Assembly (NCBI RefSeq): GCF_000973725.1
Contig: NZ_CP009621.1
Location: forward strand, 744,001-808,000
Direction of reading: 5' to 3'
Origin: Pontibacter korlensis
Lineage (GTDB): Bacteria > Bacteroidota > Bacteroidia > Cytophagales > Hymenobacteraceae
Length of the DNA: 64,000 nt
Made by a program: the position numbers and the translations under genes. This document shows positions 44,692 through 54,734 of this stretch, in pieces. Position 1 is the stretch's first letter, and every line of letters starts with the position of its first letter. The notes below the pieces were generated by a model, which worked only from the letters and a program-made list of their open reading frames with translations, did no database searches and was not told where the DNA came from.

Positions 44692-45669
44692 CTAGCCGTT
44701 GATCCAGGAGAACTGGTACTCCAGCGAGGGGGCCTTTATCCTGTCAGCTACTTTTGTCAGGCGGTCAGCCAGGTTAAATAGGTAGTCTCTGGACCTTTCC
44801 GCCTCGTCGCTAAGATGTTTCAGGCTTTCCAGCCGCCACTCTTTCAGCAAATCCTTAAAAATAGCTACATAATCTGCAGCCGTATACACGCCAAGACGCT
44901 GTGCAGCATCTGAAAAATGCACGAAAGCCTTACCGGTTTTGCCCCCAAGTTCCCTCAAGAAGTGGGCAGGCATTACAATTTTCTTCCGCATCATGTCTTC
45001 CAAAGCCACCAAGGCACCGTTCGGGTCTATTTCTATTATTTTTGAGAAGAAGTATTTGTATGCTTTTGCATGGCGCATCTCGTCTGATGCTATCATCCCG
45101 CACATTCTCGACAATCTCATTTCGCCGTGCTTTTTTGCGAGCGAGCCTACGCGGCGGTGTGAGACATTGGTAGCCAGCTCCTGGAAGGAGGTGTAAATAA
45201 AATTGCGGTAAGGGTCATGGTCAGTCTGCAGGTCAAAGCCGTCTGCAATCAGGTACTGAGTTGAAACCTCCACCATGCGCGTGTTTATCCTACCGCACAG
45301 GTACAGGTACTTGTTTAACAGATCTCCATGCCTGTTTTCCTCAGCGCTCCAGTGCCTGACCCACTTCATCCAGCCGCCTTCGCGATAGCTACCAACACCG
45401 CGCACCAAGCTTAGCCATGAAGAGTAGGTGGGAAGCGCCTCTTCGGTGATTGTATCTCCTATCAGCACCACAAGCAAATCGTATGGCAGCCCTTCAGCCC
45501 CCTGCTGCAGCTCTTTCAGGTCACTATGGAAAGTATCGTGGCTGGTATCCGGAAGCAAGTCCGATGGTTGCCAAATGGTATCGATGGGCGTTAGAAAGGT
45601 GTCTATTTTTTCCCGGATGATGGGCTCTACATATGCCATCACCTCTTTTCTCTCTTCTTCTTTAAACAT
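44692..45669 (-). CDS. Acyl-ACP desaturase (ferritin-like di-iron)
   Basis: The frame opens to 45738, but the start at 45669 (MFKEEERKEVMAYVEP) is preferred; the extra 23 residues are cysteine-rich and unlike the family. The 325-residue protein has the two di-iron motifs of fatty acid desaturase 2: EENRHGD and DEMRHAKAY, spaced by the usual ~75 residues, and WSAEENRH is a signature. It introduces a double bond into acyl-ACP, adjusting membrane fluidity, using ferredoxin electrons. It shares the di-iron four-helix fold with its neighbour NrdB, which may be coincidence. AraC-type gene reads away from it on the other side. Confidence 0.93.
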   Translation of the reverse strand: MFKEEERKEVMAYVEPIIREKIDTFLTPIDTIWQPSDLLPDTSHDTFHSDLKELQQGAEGLPYDLLVVLIGDTITEEALPTYSSWLSLVRGVGSYREGGWMKWVRHWSAEENRHGDLLNKYLYLCGRINTRMVEVSTQYLIADGFDLQTDHDPYRNFIYTSFQELATNVSHRRVGSLAKKHGEMRLSRMCGMIASDEMRHAKAYKYFFSKIIEIDPNGALVALEDMMRKKIVMPAHFLRELGGKTGKAFVHFSDAAQRLGVYTAADYVAIFKDLLKEWRLESLKHLSDEAERSRDYLFNLADRLTKVADRIKAPSLEYQFSWING

Positions 45670-45870
45670 TTTTAGTAGTATTGATAATACAGAGCATTCA
45701 GATGATATGCATAGAACTCTGCTTATGCATAGTCCCATACGAACCTGTTATCGCTAGGTAAGTTACCAGCCAAACTGTTGCAGCTGTACCCTGTCTCCTG
45801 AAGGCAAAGCTCTACCTTTATAAGAAAAACATACTTGTAAAAATTTACTAAATTCAGGTACTTGCAGAGC

Positions 45871-46707
45871 ATGAAGCGACACAAGCAGTTTACGCCGCTG
45901 GTTATTATAGACCGTTTGGCAGAGAAGTGGCCACCCTACGAGCACGGCCATAACTACTATGAGCTTATCTATATCAAGGAAGGATCGGGCTTCCATCACT
46001 TGAATGATTCTAAGTTGGAGTATGGCAAGGGTGACGTTTTCGTACTTACCCCCTCAGACAGCCACTACTTTATGATAGATGTGCCAACAAAGTTTATCTC
46101 GGTAAGGTTTACCGACTTCAAAGTGCAAAGAGGCCTGAACGCGTCCTATAACTGGAGCCGGGAGATAAACTTGTTAAACAGCCGTGTGGTTCGAAACTCG
46201 AAGGTGCTGCTTACGGAGCTGGATAAGGCGCTTACAACGCATATTTTCAGTATACTGTACTCCGTTCGGGAAAATATCATGGAAAACGAGTCGCTGATCT
46301 ACCTTCAGGTACAATCACTGCTGGCAATCATCAAAAGAAGCCTCCCTGCGGCAATGGAAGCAAAGGCAATCGCTTCGAAAGCAGGGCAGCAAAGCAGACT
46401 GGAGCAACTTATATCTTATATTCATGAACATATCACGCAACCGCACCTGCTTCAGACTGCACAGCTGGCGAATAGCTTTTGTATGCCCCAAACATATATA
46501 GGTGCTTATTTCAAAAGAAAAATGGATATAACCCTGAAGGATTACATCAACCAGTGCAGGCAAACGTTGATTGAAAGAAGGTTACGGAGTGGGGAGTATA
46601 CAATGAAAGAGATTGTGTCTGAATTCGGTTTTACCGACGAGAGCCATTTGAATAAGTTCTTTAAAAGGCACAGGGGTGTCAGTCCTAGTGAATTTAGGAA
46701 ACAGTGA
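45871..46707 (+). CDS. AraC-family transcriptional regulator
   Basis: A TTG at 45862 is in frame, but the ATG at 45871 (MKRHKQFTPLV) gives the natural start and 278 residues. The N-terminal cupin-like sensor domain has YELIYIKEGSGFHHLND and VFVLTPSDSHYFMI, a sugar- or effector-binding barrel. The C-terminal double HTH (about 175-278) shows LANSFCMPQTYIGAYFKRKMDI and MKEIVSEFGFTDESHLNKFFKRHRGVSPSEFR. It is divergent from the desaturase gene, separated by about 200 bp, so it may regulate that gene; no effector can be named. Confidence 0.92.
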   Translation: MKRHKQFTPLVIIDRLAEKWPPYEHGHNYYELIYIKEGSGFHHLNDSKLEYGKGDVFVLTPSDSHYFMIDVPTKFISVRFTDFKVQRGLNASYNWSREINLLNSRVVRNSKVLLTELDKALTTHIFSILYSVRENIMENESLIYLQVQSLLAIIKRSLPAAMEAKAIASKAGQQSRLEQLISYIHEHITQPHLLQTAQLANSFCMPQTYIGAYFKRKMDITLKDYINQCRQTLIERRLRSGEYTMKEIVSEFGFTDESHLNKFFKRHRGVSPSEFRKQ

Positions 46708-46932
46708 CTATTTCTAATATGGTGTCTATAGCAACCGGTGATTTTTATAACCTCTCTTTTACCACTGGCATTACAGGAATTCACCTTATTTCCCCTATAC
46801 TTAGCATATAGTTATTGTGCATCAGCTTATTATGGTGTTTTATTTCCTTAGTTAACAATTTGACTGCATACGTATCAAATAGCATTTTACGGAACAGTTA
46901 AAGTATGTTTTATCCAGCCAGCCCGGGGACAA

Positions 46933-47763
46933 TCAATACTGTTCCTGCTCATTCGGAAATCTACTGCCTTTGACATCAGATACGTATGCTGCGGTAGCAT
47001 TAGAGATTTGGACATACAAGTCGAGGTACCTGCGGAGAAAACGAGGTGCGAAATCCTTGGAAATACCCAGCATGTCATGCATAACAAGCACCTGTCCATC
47101 CACATACTTGCCTGCGCCAATGCCTATTACCGGAATATGAAGTGCTGTAGCCACCTTTTTACCTAAAGTGGCTGGAATTTTTTCTAAAACTACTGCGAAA
47201 CATCCTGCTTCCTCTAAGGCGAGTGCGTTTTGCACAAGAAGAGTAGCTTCAGCCTCTTCTTTGGCCCGTACTGTGTAGCTGCCAAATTTGTAAATGGACT
47301 GAGGCGTTAGCCCCAGATGGCCCATGACAGGTATACCAGCATCAATGATCCTTTTCACTGAGTCAATGATTTCCTGTCCACCTTCCAATTTCAAGGCATG
47401 GGCACCAGCCTCTTTCATTAACCGAACCGCTGAGGTAAGTGCCTCTCTGCTGTTACCTTGGTAGGACCCGAAAGGCAGATCAGTGACTACCATAGCCCTT
47501 TTAGTAGCCCTTATAACGCTTTGTGTATGATAAATCATATGCTCTAAGGTGATAGGAAGAGTTGTTTCATAACCAGCCATTACATTAGCTGCTGAATCAC
47601 CAACCAACAGGACATCCACACCGGCATCATCAAAAATGCGTGCCATCGAAAAATCATAGGCAGTGAGCATACTGATCTTTTCTCCTTTGTCCTTCATATT
47701 CTGAAGGACCTTGCTTGTTATTTTCTTTATTTCTGAATGAACTGACATGTTTCTGGTCTTCAT
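46933..47763 (-). CDS. panB: 3-methyl-2-oxobutanoate hydroxymethyltransferase, copy 1
   Basis: A 276-residue enzyme that adds a hydroxymethyl group from 5,10-methylene-THF to alpha-ketoisovalerate, the first step to pantothenate. Magnesium and catalytic residues are present: D56 (VGDSAANVM), D95 (VVTDLPFG), E127 (LKLEGG) and E194 (VLEKIP). [12 protein letters not shown] is a family signature. A start at M6 (47748) is also possible. panC and panD are not adjacent; it lies between two AraC regulators instead, and another intact panB is 12 kb away. The two copies are clearly diverged, so this is not a fresh duplication. The presence of an extra copy may point to a different substrate. Confidence 0.93.
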   Translation of the reverse strand: MKTRNMSVHSEIKKITSKVLQNMKDKGEKISMLTAYDFSMARIFDDAGVDVLLVGDSAANVMAGYETTLPITLEHMIYHTQSVIRATKRAMVVTDLPFGSYQGNSREALTSAVRLMKEAGAHALKLEGGQEIIDSVKRIIDAGIPVMGHLGLTPQSIYKFGSYTVRAKEEAEATLLVQNALALEEAGCFAVVLEKIPATLGKKVATALHIPVIGIGAGKYVDGQVLVMHDMLGISKDFAPRFLRRYLDLYVQISNATAAYVSDVKGSRFPNEQEQY

Positions 47764-47960
47764 TGTTTGTAATCTATTCTCTTTGGGTAAACGCCCAGCG
47801 CGCGCCTAATAAACCAGGGCAATTATAGAACTATTGAAAATCATTTCATTCGTCGGAATAGCGTTAAGATTGGTATATTTAGCTGAAAATACACAGTATA
47901 CACAGCAGACAATGGTAAAATACACCTCTTCTGCTCTTGAAACTTTTTATCTAAGTTCAG

Positions 47961-48827
47961 TTGGAAGATATAAAGACCTTTTCCCTGTCCAGGCATAGTC
48001 GGCTCTTTTCAGTACCGGATTATAACCGGGAGTATCTCTTTGTGCAAGCCGCAGATCATCCTTACCTAGAGGAACCTTATCGGGCAGAGAGCTATGCAAT
48101 AGCCTTTCTAAAAGAAGGTAGCATCCACCTGCAGGCAGGCCTAAACAAATATGATATAGAGGCACCCTCCATTATTACCCTTGGTCCATCTGTCATCCGA
48201 AGCTTCCGCAAAAGCAGCGACCTAATGAAGATGGACATTATGTTCTTCAAGGATACATTTCTACTGGAAAAATATGCCGATATATCCTTTTTAGTCAAGT
48301 ACAACTTCTTTGAAAATACTGACTTGCATGTAATGAGTCTGAAACACCCTTATAATACCAGGTTTAAAAGAATTTTTGAGCTGATAGAGTTGACGCAGTC
48401 TGCTGTCAACTATCACCAGGCTGAGATTATCCGGAACTATATCTTTGCTTTGATATATGAAATAGATGCCTCTTACCGGCATACTTCAGGAACACAAACC
48501 CAGCTCAATACCTACCCCCTATTCGCTAAATTCAAACATTTGCTAGCGCGCAATTACACTCGAGAGCGGAAGCTAGACTTTTATGCCCGGCAACTTCATG
48601 TAACCCCCAAACACCTATCGGCAGCAATTAAAAAGCAAACTGGCAAATCAGCTGGTGAATGGATAAACGAAACTGTCACCCTGGAGGCAAAGGTGCTCCT
48701 GCAGAATAGAACTCTTACTGTCTCTCAGGTAAGCGACCTGTTAAATTTTTCAGATCAGTCAGTGTTTGGTAAGTTTTTTAAGGCTAATACAGGTATTTCG
48801 CCTGTTGAATACCGAAAGAAGTTTTAA
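47961..48827 (+). CDS. AraC-family transcriptional regulator (second)
   Basis: The first usable start is a TTG at 47961, since a TAA closes the frame just before it; an ATG start is absent, which makes the exact N-terminus uncertain. The 288-residue product has an N-terminal sensor part (AESYAIAFLKEGSIHLQAG, cupin-like) and a C-terminal AraC HTH pair: LDFYARQLHVTPKHLSAAIKKQTGKS and LTVSQVSDLLNFSDQSVFGKFFKANTGISPVEYRKKF. It is divergent from panB copy 1 and separated from it by about 200 bp, so it may regulate that gene. The downstream gene is a decayed ABM-type monooxygenase, a common AraC target. Confidence 0.9.
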   Translation: MEDIKTFSLSRHSRLFSVPDYNREYLFVQAADHPYLEEPYRAESYAIAFLKEGSIHLQAGLNKYDIEAPSIITLGPSVIRSFRKSSDLMKMDIMFFKDTFLLEKYADISFLVKYNFFENTDLHVMSLKHPYNTRFKRIFELIELTQSAVNYHQAEIIRNYIFALIYEIDASYRHTSGTQTQLNTYPLFAKFKHLLARNYTRERKLDFYARQLHVTPKHLSAAIKKQTGKSAGEWINETVTLEAKVLLQNRTLTVSQVSDLLNFSDQSVFGKFFKANTGISPVEYRKKF

Positions 48828-48902
48828 TTCTTCACAGTCATAAAATGCTCACCGTCCTAGTCTTCTTGCCTTTCTATAAAAACTTACTCAAAAGGAATTC
48901 TT

Positions 48903-49161
48903 ATGCTTTACATTACAGGTGTTATCAAAGTAAAACCTGAGGCCATTGAGACACTAATATTTTTTTTTGAACCACTGGTCGCCGCTACTCGCCACTCAGT
49001 TAGAACCAAGTTGCAATTGTTACAAGGTGCATCGTCCTAACTCGGATTCTGCTACTATTATTATGCTGGAAAAGCAGCAATTAGAGGAAAGCATACAGGA
49101 ACATAACCAATCAAAACATTCTCAGCTGTTTGTAACTAAGATTGAACCAGTGCTTGCATAG
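48903..49161 (+). pseudogene. ABM-family (antibiotic biosynthesis monooxygenase) pseudogene
   Basis: Two frames combine to one ~95-residue ferredoxin-like ABM domain. The first reads MLYITGVIKVKPEAIETL then EPLVAATR; it breaks after ATRHS. The second frame carries EPSCNCYKVHRPNSDSATI, LEKQQLEESIQEHNQSKHSQLF and VTKIEPVLA, the usual second half. The run of nine T at about 48959 and the frame change at about 48990-49005 suggest indels. Family members are small quinol-type monooxygenases or heme-degrading-like proteins. Function is likely lost. It sits just after the AraC regulator, its probable controller. Confidence 0.7.
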
Positions 49162-49427
49162 CTGTTACAAATTTATACTACGCATAGATTTTTGCGAAAT
49201 CTAAAAATCCAACTGTAACAGGAAACTAGCAGCTGGCTTATTAGATTAGTGGGAATGAATCGGTACCCACATGGTATCCCAGCCAGTCAAAACTATTAGA
49301 ACAATTTTATCTTTTCACTTAAACGTACTTTACCACGCGGTTAGTCTTGAAAGGTGCGCATATCTGTTTCCTCTCCATTGTAAGGTAATCAAAGGAGGCT
49401 TTCACAATAAGCCATTACGACGAACAA

Positions 49428-49753
49428 TCAGGCCTTTTCGCCGACTATAATTGCTTTATCAAGCGCAATTTTGCCTTATCAAACTTCGCAAGATTTTAGG
49501 CATGACAAGCTTAACCAACCAAATTCAGCAAGACAAAAAAGAGGCGCTGCTCAAATATTACTTCGGCTCCAAGGAGACCCTTTATTGCGCCATCTTTGCA
49601 ACTAGATTAAAACAGTTCAGTGATGAAGTGAGGAAATTTGAAAACCTTGACCTGAATCCTTACCAGAAGCTGGAAGCCTATCTGAATACTTTTATTTCCC
49701 AGATAGCAGCAAATAAAGACATACACCGGCTGCTCTGTAACCAGCTTGCTTAA
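49428..49753 (+). pseudogene. TetR-family regulator remnant
   Basis: The open stretch reads EALLKYYFGSKETLYCAIFATRL, the end of a TetR HTH and the start of the ligand-binding domain, and stops after about 100 residues; a normal TetR has 190-220. In another frame just before it, GLFADYNC resembles the usual LFAxxGY of helix 1, so the N-terminal half has been shifted out of frame. Both ends are damaged. It lies 6 bp before a TolC-EmrAB-like efflux operon that such a regulator normally represses, so the pump may now be unregulated by it. Confidence 0.7.
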
Positions 49754-49759
49754 ACTTTT

Positions 49760-51148
49760 ATGATTCTCAGCTCAATAATCTGTGGTATAGGCAGATATCC
49801 TCTGAACAAACGGCTAGTGTTATTATCTTTTACCGTTTTGCTTACACTGGTTTTCATGCTGATAGCAAGTTCATCAGGTGCTCAAGATATGCGAATCGAC
49901 TCATACAGAGTTTCACTGGTAGAAGCTATACAATTTGCCAAAACTCAGAACAAATGGGTACAAGCAGCGAAAATAGCGGAAAGCGCCGCCGTTGAAGATA
50001 GAAAAGATGCTTATAAGGCCGCTTTGCCAGCTGTAAACACCAACGCTTCCTATCAACGATTTTCTGATCTAACGCTATTCACTGATAGGCTTAACCATGC
50101 CGCAACCGGGCCTAGAAAGCCAACTCCTCATACGGCAGCGTTGGGCATTGATGCTCTCTTTAATATCTATAGCGGCGGAAGGCAACAAGCACTGCAAAGC
50201 GAACAAGAGGCCCGCTTCAGAATAGCGGAAGTGAATACGCAGGACCAGACGGGTAATATCGCTTTGCAAACGGCGTCTCAGTACTTAGAATTGGTTCGGC
50301 TGAATGATTTGAACAAACTCATCCAAGATCAGCTGGGTAGGGCACAAACCCGCTTAAATAACATAAACTCCCTTTTCAGAAATCAGAAAGTAACCAGAAG
50401 TGATGTGTTAAGGGCAGAAGTAATGCTATCAAACGTTGAACTCTCCTTACAGCAAAACGAAAATGATGTCATCATAGCCAATCAGAAACTGAATGTTTTG
50501 ATGAACATCCCAGATTCTGTCCGCATTCTGCCTTCTGATTCTGCAGGGATACCAAAACCAGAGATCACATCTCTATTGCCGTTAATGGAAGAAGCGGGAA
50601 CTACCTCCTTTGTCGTGCAAAGAGCAGGTCATTACGTTGAGGCACAAAGAGCCAAAGTCAAAGGCGTACAAAGTAACACTTTGCCCTCTCTCAGCTTCTA
50701 TACGGCCTATGGCCTGAACTATCCTAATTACCTGTTTTTCCCTCCCGTAGATCAGACATATGCCATTGGTTTCGTTGGTCTGAAAGCACAGTACAGTATC
50801 TCTTCGCTTTACCACAGCAAGAGCAAAATAGCTGCAAGCAAGCTGAGAGTCAAGGAACTTGAACTACATCAGCAAGCAGCGGTTGATAATGTCCGCATCC
50901 AGGCAAACTCCTACTACATCAAATACAAGGAAGCCCTTAACCGTATTTCGGTGAACGAACGATCTGTGGAACAGGCAAGAGTAAACTACCGGATTGTCAG
51001 CACAAAATACTTTAACCAACTGGCCCTGTTAACGGACCTGCTTGACGCCGACAACCTGTATCAGGAATCCAGATTCAACCTAATTAAGGCACAAACAGAT
51101 GCCCTTGCCATCTATTACAACCTACTTTATACCAGCGGTAGATTATAA
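49760..51148 (+). CDS. TolC-family outer-membrane efflux protein
   Basis: A 462-residue protein with a long N-terminal leader (hydrophobic at about 20-40, LLSFTVLLTLVFMLIASSSGAQD). The mature part has the two TolC repeats: YRVSLVEAIQFAKTQNKWVQAAK and, in the second, SVEQARVNYRIVSTKYFNQLALLTDLLDADN, typical OEP coiled coils. It forms the outer-membrane tunnel of a tripartite pump with the HlyD-type and MFS proteins encoded 18 bp and 1 kb downstream. A leader that begins at the first ATG is long (~42 residues); a shorter start is possible but not marked by a better ATG. Confidence 0.93.
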   Translation: MILSSIICGIGRYPLNKRLVLLSFTVLLTLVFMLIASSSGAQDMRIDSYRVSLVEAIQFAKTQNKWVQAAKIAESAAVEDRKDAYKAALPAVNTNASYQRFSDLTLFTDRLNHAATGPRKPTPHTAALGIDALFNIYSGGRQQALQSEQEARFRIAEVNTQDQTGNIALQTASQYLELVRLNDLNKLIQDQLGRAQTRLNNINSLFRNQKVTRSDVLRAEVMLSNVELSLQQNENDVIIANQKLNVLMNIPDSVRILPSDSAGIPKPEITSLLPLMEEAGTTSFVVQRAGHYVEAQRAKVKGVQSNTLPSLSFYTAYGLNYPNYLFFPPVDQTYAIGFVGLKAQYSISSLYHSKSKIAASKLRVKELELHQQAAVDNVRIQANSYYIKYKEALNRISVNERSVEQARVNYRIVSTKYFNQLALLTDLLDADNLYQESRFNLIKAQTDALAIYYNLLYTSGRL

Positions 51149-51166
51149 ACCACCATATCGTGGAAT

Positions 51167-52213
51167 ATGAAAAAAGAACATCATAAAACACATCCAGGAA
51201 ACATTGTTATTACAGTCTTTGCAGTAATGCTGGCTCTGACGGGTGCTGGGTATTTCATAAACTATTGGCAATATTCCAAGCATCATGAAGAGACGAATGA
51301 TGCTCAGGTAGAAGCCCACATCAATCCTGTCTCGGCCAGAGTAGGTGGTTATATCCAAAGGGTTTACTTTGAAGAGCATCAACAGGTGATGCAGGGTGAC
51401 ATCCTGATTGAGTTGGACGACAGGGAATACCGTGCGCAACTGCAGTCGGCCGAGGCCGCCGTGGAAGATGCACATGCTCAACTGGATGTACTTACTGCCA
51501 GTATCCGCGCGGCAGAACTTGGTACCCGGGTAAACCAGGACCAAATAAAAGGTGCAGAGGCCAGGTACTGGCAACAGCAGCAGGATATCAAGCGTTACCG
51601 CAATCTGCTGCAAGAGGAAGCAGTAACAGGGGCTGAATTTGAGCAGGTAAAAGCCCGGTATGAAGTGGCTGCAAGTGATTACAGTGCCGCAAAAAATAAT
51701 CTGGCAGCCAATTTAGCTAAGATTCAGGAACTCAAAGCACGATTTGCCTTACTTAAAGCTGATGTAAAAAAGAAGGATGCCGCCCTGGAACTGGCTAAGC
51801 TAAATCTATCCTATACTGTTATCCGGGCCCCCTATTCCGGTCGGCTGGGCCGAAAGAACATTCTGCAGGGGCAGCAAATCCAGCCCGGTCAACCACTGGT
51901 TAGTATCATCAACGAGAAAGAGAAATGGGTTACGGCTAACTTTATGGAAACGCAGGTGGATGAAATGTATATTGGCCAACCGGTAGAGATTCGCGTGGAT
52001 GCGATTGAGGACAGAGTATTTCAAGGCAGAATTGTGGCCATTGCGGGGTCAACCGGCTCCAAGTTCTCCTTATTGCCTCCAGACAATTCTACCGGAAACT
52101 TTGTCAAAATTGTGCAGCGAGTTCCTGTAAAGATAGAATTTGCAGATCCAGAAATGTCCGCAGTGGTTCCCGGTATGAACGTTACCGTTGCTGTGAAGAA
52201 AAGACAAGGATGA
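51167..52213 (+). CDS. HlyD/EmrA-family periplasmic adaptor
   Basis: A 348-residue membrane fusion protein with one N-terminal membrane helix (about 13-33, IVITVFAVMLALTGAGYFI). DAQVEAHINPVSARVGGYI is the lipoyl half-motif and YTVIRAPYSGRLGRK the second half; between them a long coiled coil (residues ~95-210). The C-terminal beta-barrel contains WVTANFMETQVDEMYIGQPVEI. It bridges the MFS pump to TolC. Its stop codon overlaps the MFS start by 4 bp, so the two are translationally coupled. The arrangement is EmrA-like. Confidence 0.94.
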   Translation: MKKEHHKTHPGNIVITVFAVMLALTGAGYFINYWQYSKHHEETNDAQVEAHINPVSARVGGYIQRVYFEEHQQVMQGDILIELDDREYRAQLQSAEAAVEDAHAQLDVLTASIRAAELGTRVNQDQIKGAEARYWQQQQDIKRYRNLLQEEAVTGAEFEQVKARYEVAASDYSAAKNNLAANLAKIQELKARFALLKADVKKKDAALELAKLNLSYTVIRAPYSGRLGRKNILQGQQIQPGQPLVSIINEKEKWVTANFMETQVDEMYIGQPVEIRVDAIEDRVFQGRIVAIAGSTGSKFSLLPPDNSTGNFVKIVQRVPVKIEFADPEMSAVVPGMNVTVAVKKRQG

Positions 52214-53811
52214 AAAAGCCAGAGTACTTCAAACCATGGATCACAGGATGGGAGTGGGGTGTACGGCTAGCACTTTTTCTCATCCTGCTATCTGCCTTAA
52301 TGCAGTTCGGCACGTTTGCCCTTACGCAAAATTACATGATCGGCTACCTAGGCGCGCAACCAGAAGATATCTCCTATGCATTGTTGCTAACCAATGCCGG
52401 TATCATTTCCATTCTGCCGGTTCAGTTTCGCTTCTTGCGCTACTTTGAAACGCGCAGTTATCTATTGACCAACGTAATGCTGGCCATTGGCCTGAACTTA
52501 CTATGTTTATTTTGTGAGGACATCTATTTCTTTTTCATCCTGCGGTTTTTGCAAGGCATTCTGGTTGCCAATACAGCCGCATGTATTCTGATCGTGATTT
52601 TTTCGCGTATATCGAAAGAAAGATCATTAGCGGTCGGTTCAGCTGTTTTTTATGGATCGATATTGAGTAATACCGTGATAATTGGCATGGTGGCGGCGTT
52701 CGTGGTAACCACGTGGGATTGGAAAGTTACCTATTATTTTCTGATCCTTTTTCAGTTATTTATCCTGATTATTATACTGCTGATATTCAAACCGGTAAAT
52801 AGAATTAAGAGGTACCCATTATACCAGATTGATTGGGCGGGCTTTATCATTTTTAGCTTTGCGGCATCGGCATTCGGCTACCTGATGATTTATGGATCGA
52901 AATATTACTGGTTCTTAGACCAACGTATACAAATAGCTGGTTTTATTTCCATTACTGGTACTGCTCTTTTTCTGTACCGGCAACTTACTGTCAAAAGGCC
53001 ATTGATCCAACTTGCAGTTTTCAGGTCTACTAACGTGGTGATCGGGCTTTGTTTACTCGCCATCTATTATGGGGGCAAAGACACGATCAACCTTATTTAC
53101 AATTATGCTGGCAACACCTTAAAATGGAGTACGGTTCAGGTGATGACATTGAGTTGCTTTAACGTGGCAGGAGTTGTAATGTTCATGATAATCTCTACCC
53201 AAATCATGGTCCGAAACAGAAATTCTATAAGACCACTCCTGTGTGCCGGATTTTCCCTCATGGTCTTCTACAACCTTTGGATGTATTTTATGATGACTCC
53301 TGACCTGGCTTTTACAGATCTTATTCTTCCTGTATTTCTGCAGGGAGCAGCATCTGGATTATTGTTTTTACCCATTGTCATTTTTGTGCTATCCTCAGCA
53401 CCACCTAATACTGGTACATCTGGTTTGGTAGTAGCCGCTTACGCCCGGTTTATAGCTGCCTTGAACTCTTTTGCGGGATTTTATAACCTTCAGTTATATT
53501 TTAATCAGTATTTCAAAGAAGGTTTTATGGGTTATTTAACCGGTGAAACGCAGCAAACTGTCACGCGGATAGCTACATATCGGCAGTTATATGCAGCTAA
53601 AGGGTTTACCGCTGAGCAAGCCTCAGCCCTGGCTATAAAAGCAATAAGCCAAAACATGGCTCAGCAAACCCAAATGTTAACGAACAGGGCAGTCTTTATG
53701 GCCTTGGCTATTTTTCTCGCTATCGTCGCTCTGCTGGTTTTAACGGCTCCCTCAATTAGCAAAACTTATTTTCACTGGAATAAATGGATGTTTATGCCTC
53801 CACGGAAATAA
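52210..53811 (+). CDS. MFS (DHA2/EmrB-type) efflux transporter
   Basis: A 533-residue inner-membrane protein with about 14 hydrophobic helices, the DHA2 drug/H+ antiporter layout. The stretch FLQGILVANTAACILIVIFSR resembles the helix-4 region, though the classic motif A is weak. Together with the adaptor and TolC it would export hydrophobic compounds straight across the envelope. It starts within the stop codon of the HlyD gene (ATGA). The C-terminus ends in a charged tail. The substrate is unknown; the regulator in front is a pseudogene. Confidence 0.92.
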   Translation: MKKPEYFKPWITGWEWGVRLALFLILLSALMQFGTFALTQNYMIGYLGAQPEDISYALLLTNAGIISILPVQFRFLRYFETRSYLLTNVMLAIGLNLLCLFCEDIYFFFILRFLQGILVANTAACILIVIFSRISKERSLAVGSAVFYGSILSNTVIIGMVAAFVVTTWDWKVTYYFLILFQLFILIIILLIFKPVNRIKRYPLYQIDWAGFIIFSFAASAFGYLMIYGSKYYWFLDQRIQIAGFISITGTALFLYRQLTVKRPLIQLAVFRSTNVVIGLCLLAIYYGGKDTINLIYNYAGNTLKWSTVQVMTLSCFNVAGVVMFMIISTQIMVRNRNSIRPLLCAGFSLMVFYNLWMYFMMTPDLAFTDLILPVFLQGAASGLLFLPIVIFVLSSAPPNTGTSGLVVAAYARFIAALNSFAGFYNLQLYFNQYFKEGFMGYLTGETQQTVTRIATYRQLYAAKGFTAEQASALAIKAISQNMAQQTQMLTNRAVFMALAIFLAIVALLVLTAPSISKTYFHWNKWMFMPPRK

Positions 53812-54734
53812 TAAGGTAATGAAGACTTGGTACTTTATATATCCAAATTGGCCCCACCAAACTATATTTTTATTTTTTATCGATAAGATTATTAACCACA
53901 AAACCTTAATGATTAACCTTTTCAGACTAAACATATGGAAATCTTGGTAACAAAAGGCTTTCAGGTATGTTTTCTTCCGCAACCTCTCCCCGGTTTAGTG
54001 GGAAGGATTGCAAAAGAAAATGTAGTATGGGAATGTCACGTAACCTATTGTTCAATGCTAGAGAATGTCAGCTTATATGCTAACTATTGCACTTGTTAAT
54101 AGCCACACTCTTGCTTATTCCCATTAGATTTCATGTATCGTCGGATAAAATTCTTGGCAGATGAGAATAACCTTTTTGATCAGGCAACTTCAAAAACTAA
54201 CCACTTGAAAAACGATGCCCTTTGGTACTGTTTTTAATTGCTGATTGTTTGTTGCCGCTTTGATCAAATCTTTTAGCCAATGTTAAGTATTATCTTGATC
54301 AAGAGTTATAGATTAATCTTCCACATATAAATAGCCTTCCTGGACAAAGACATCTTAGGTTGGAAAAGACGGCAATGATCAGCATGGCAAAGCTGCTGCT
54401 GCAACTTCCATCACAGCCCTATGGGAAAAGATTAATGTTTCCCCACCACTTTATAACTGCTTTGCCTTGCTGTTAGCTCCCATTCCTTGCTAATAATAAA
54501 TGTAAAATCTTCAATTACTTTAAATTTATTTACCATATATTTTACACTAAAGCTTATTATTTAAATAATTTTCATCAAAACATATAGTAAATTAACACAT
54601 TAACAATTTAATAAGACTTACGTAAATAGGAAACCCAATTGCCCTAAGCTTCCCTATGGACATATACTTCATTGTATATGCGACGTGCTCCATGCAATTT
54701 AACAGGTGACTATGCAGTATTTACAAGTTTCAAA
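53812..54734. other. Long AT-rich intergenic region, no supported gene
   Basis: A 0.9-kb stretch between the pump operon and the next TetR. The longest plausible ORF is 54 codons at 53935-54099 (+), starting MEILVTKGFQ, with no family resemblance. No tRNA-like fold or repeat array was seen. The AT content rises sharply near 54480-54620, as expected for a promoter region or decayed sequence. Confidence 0.5.
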
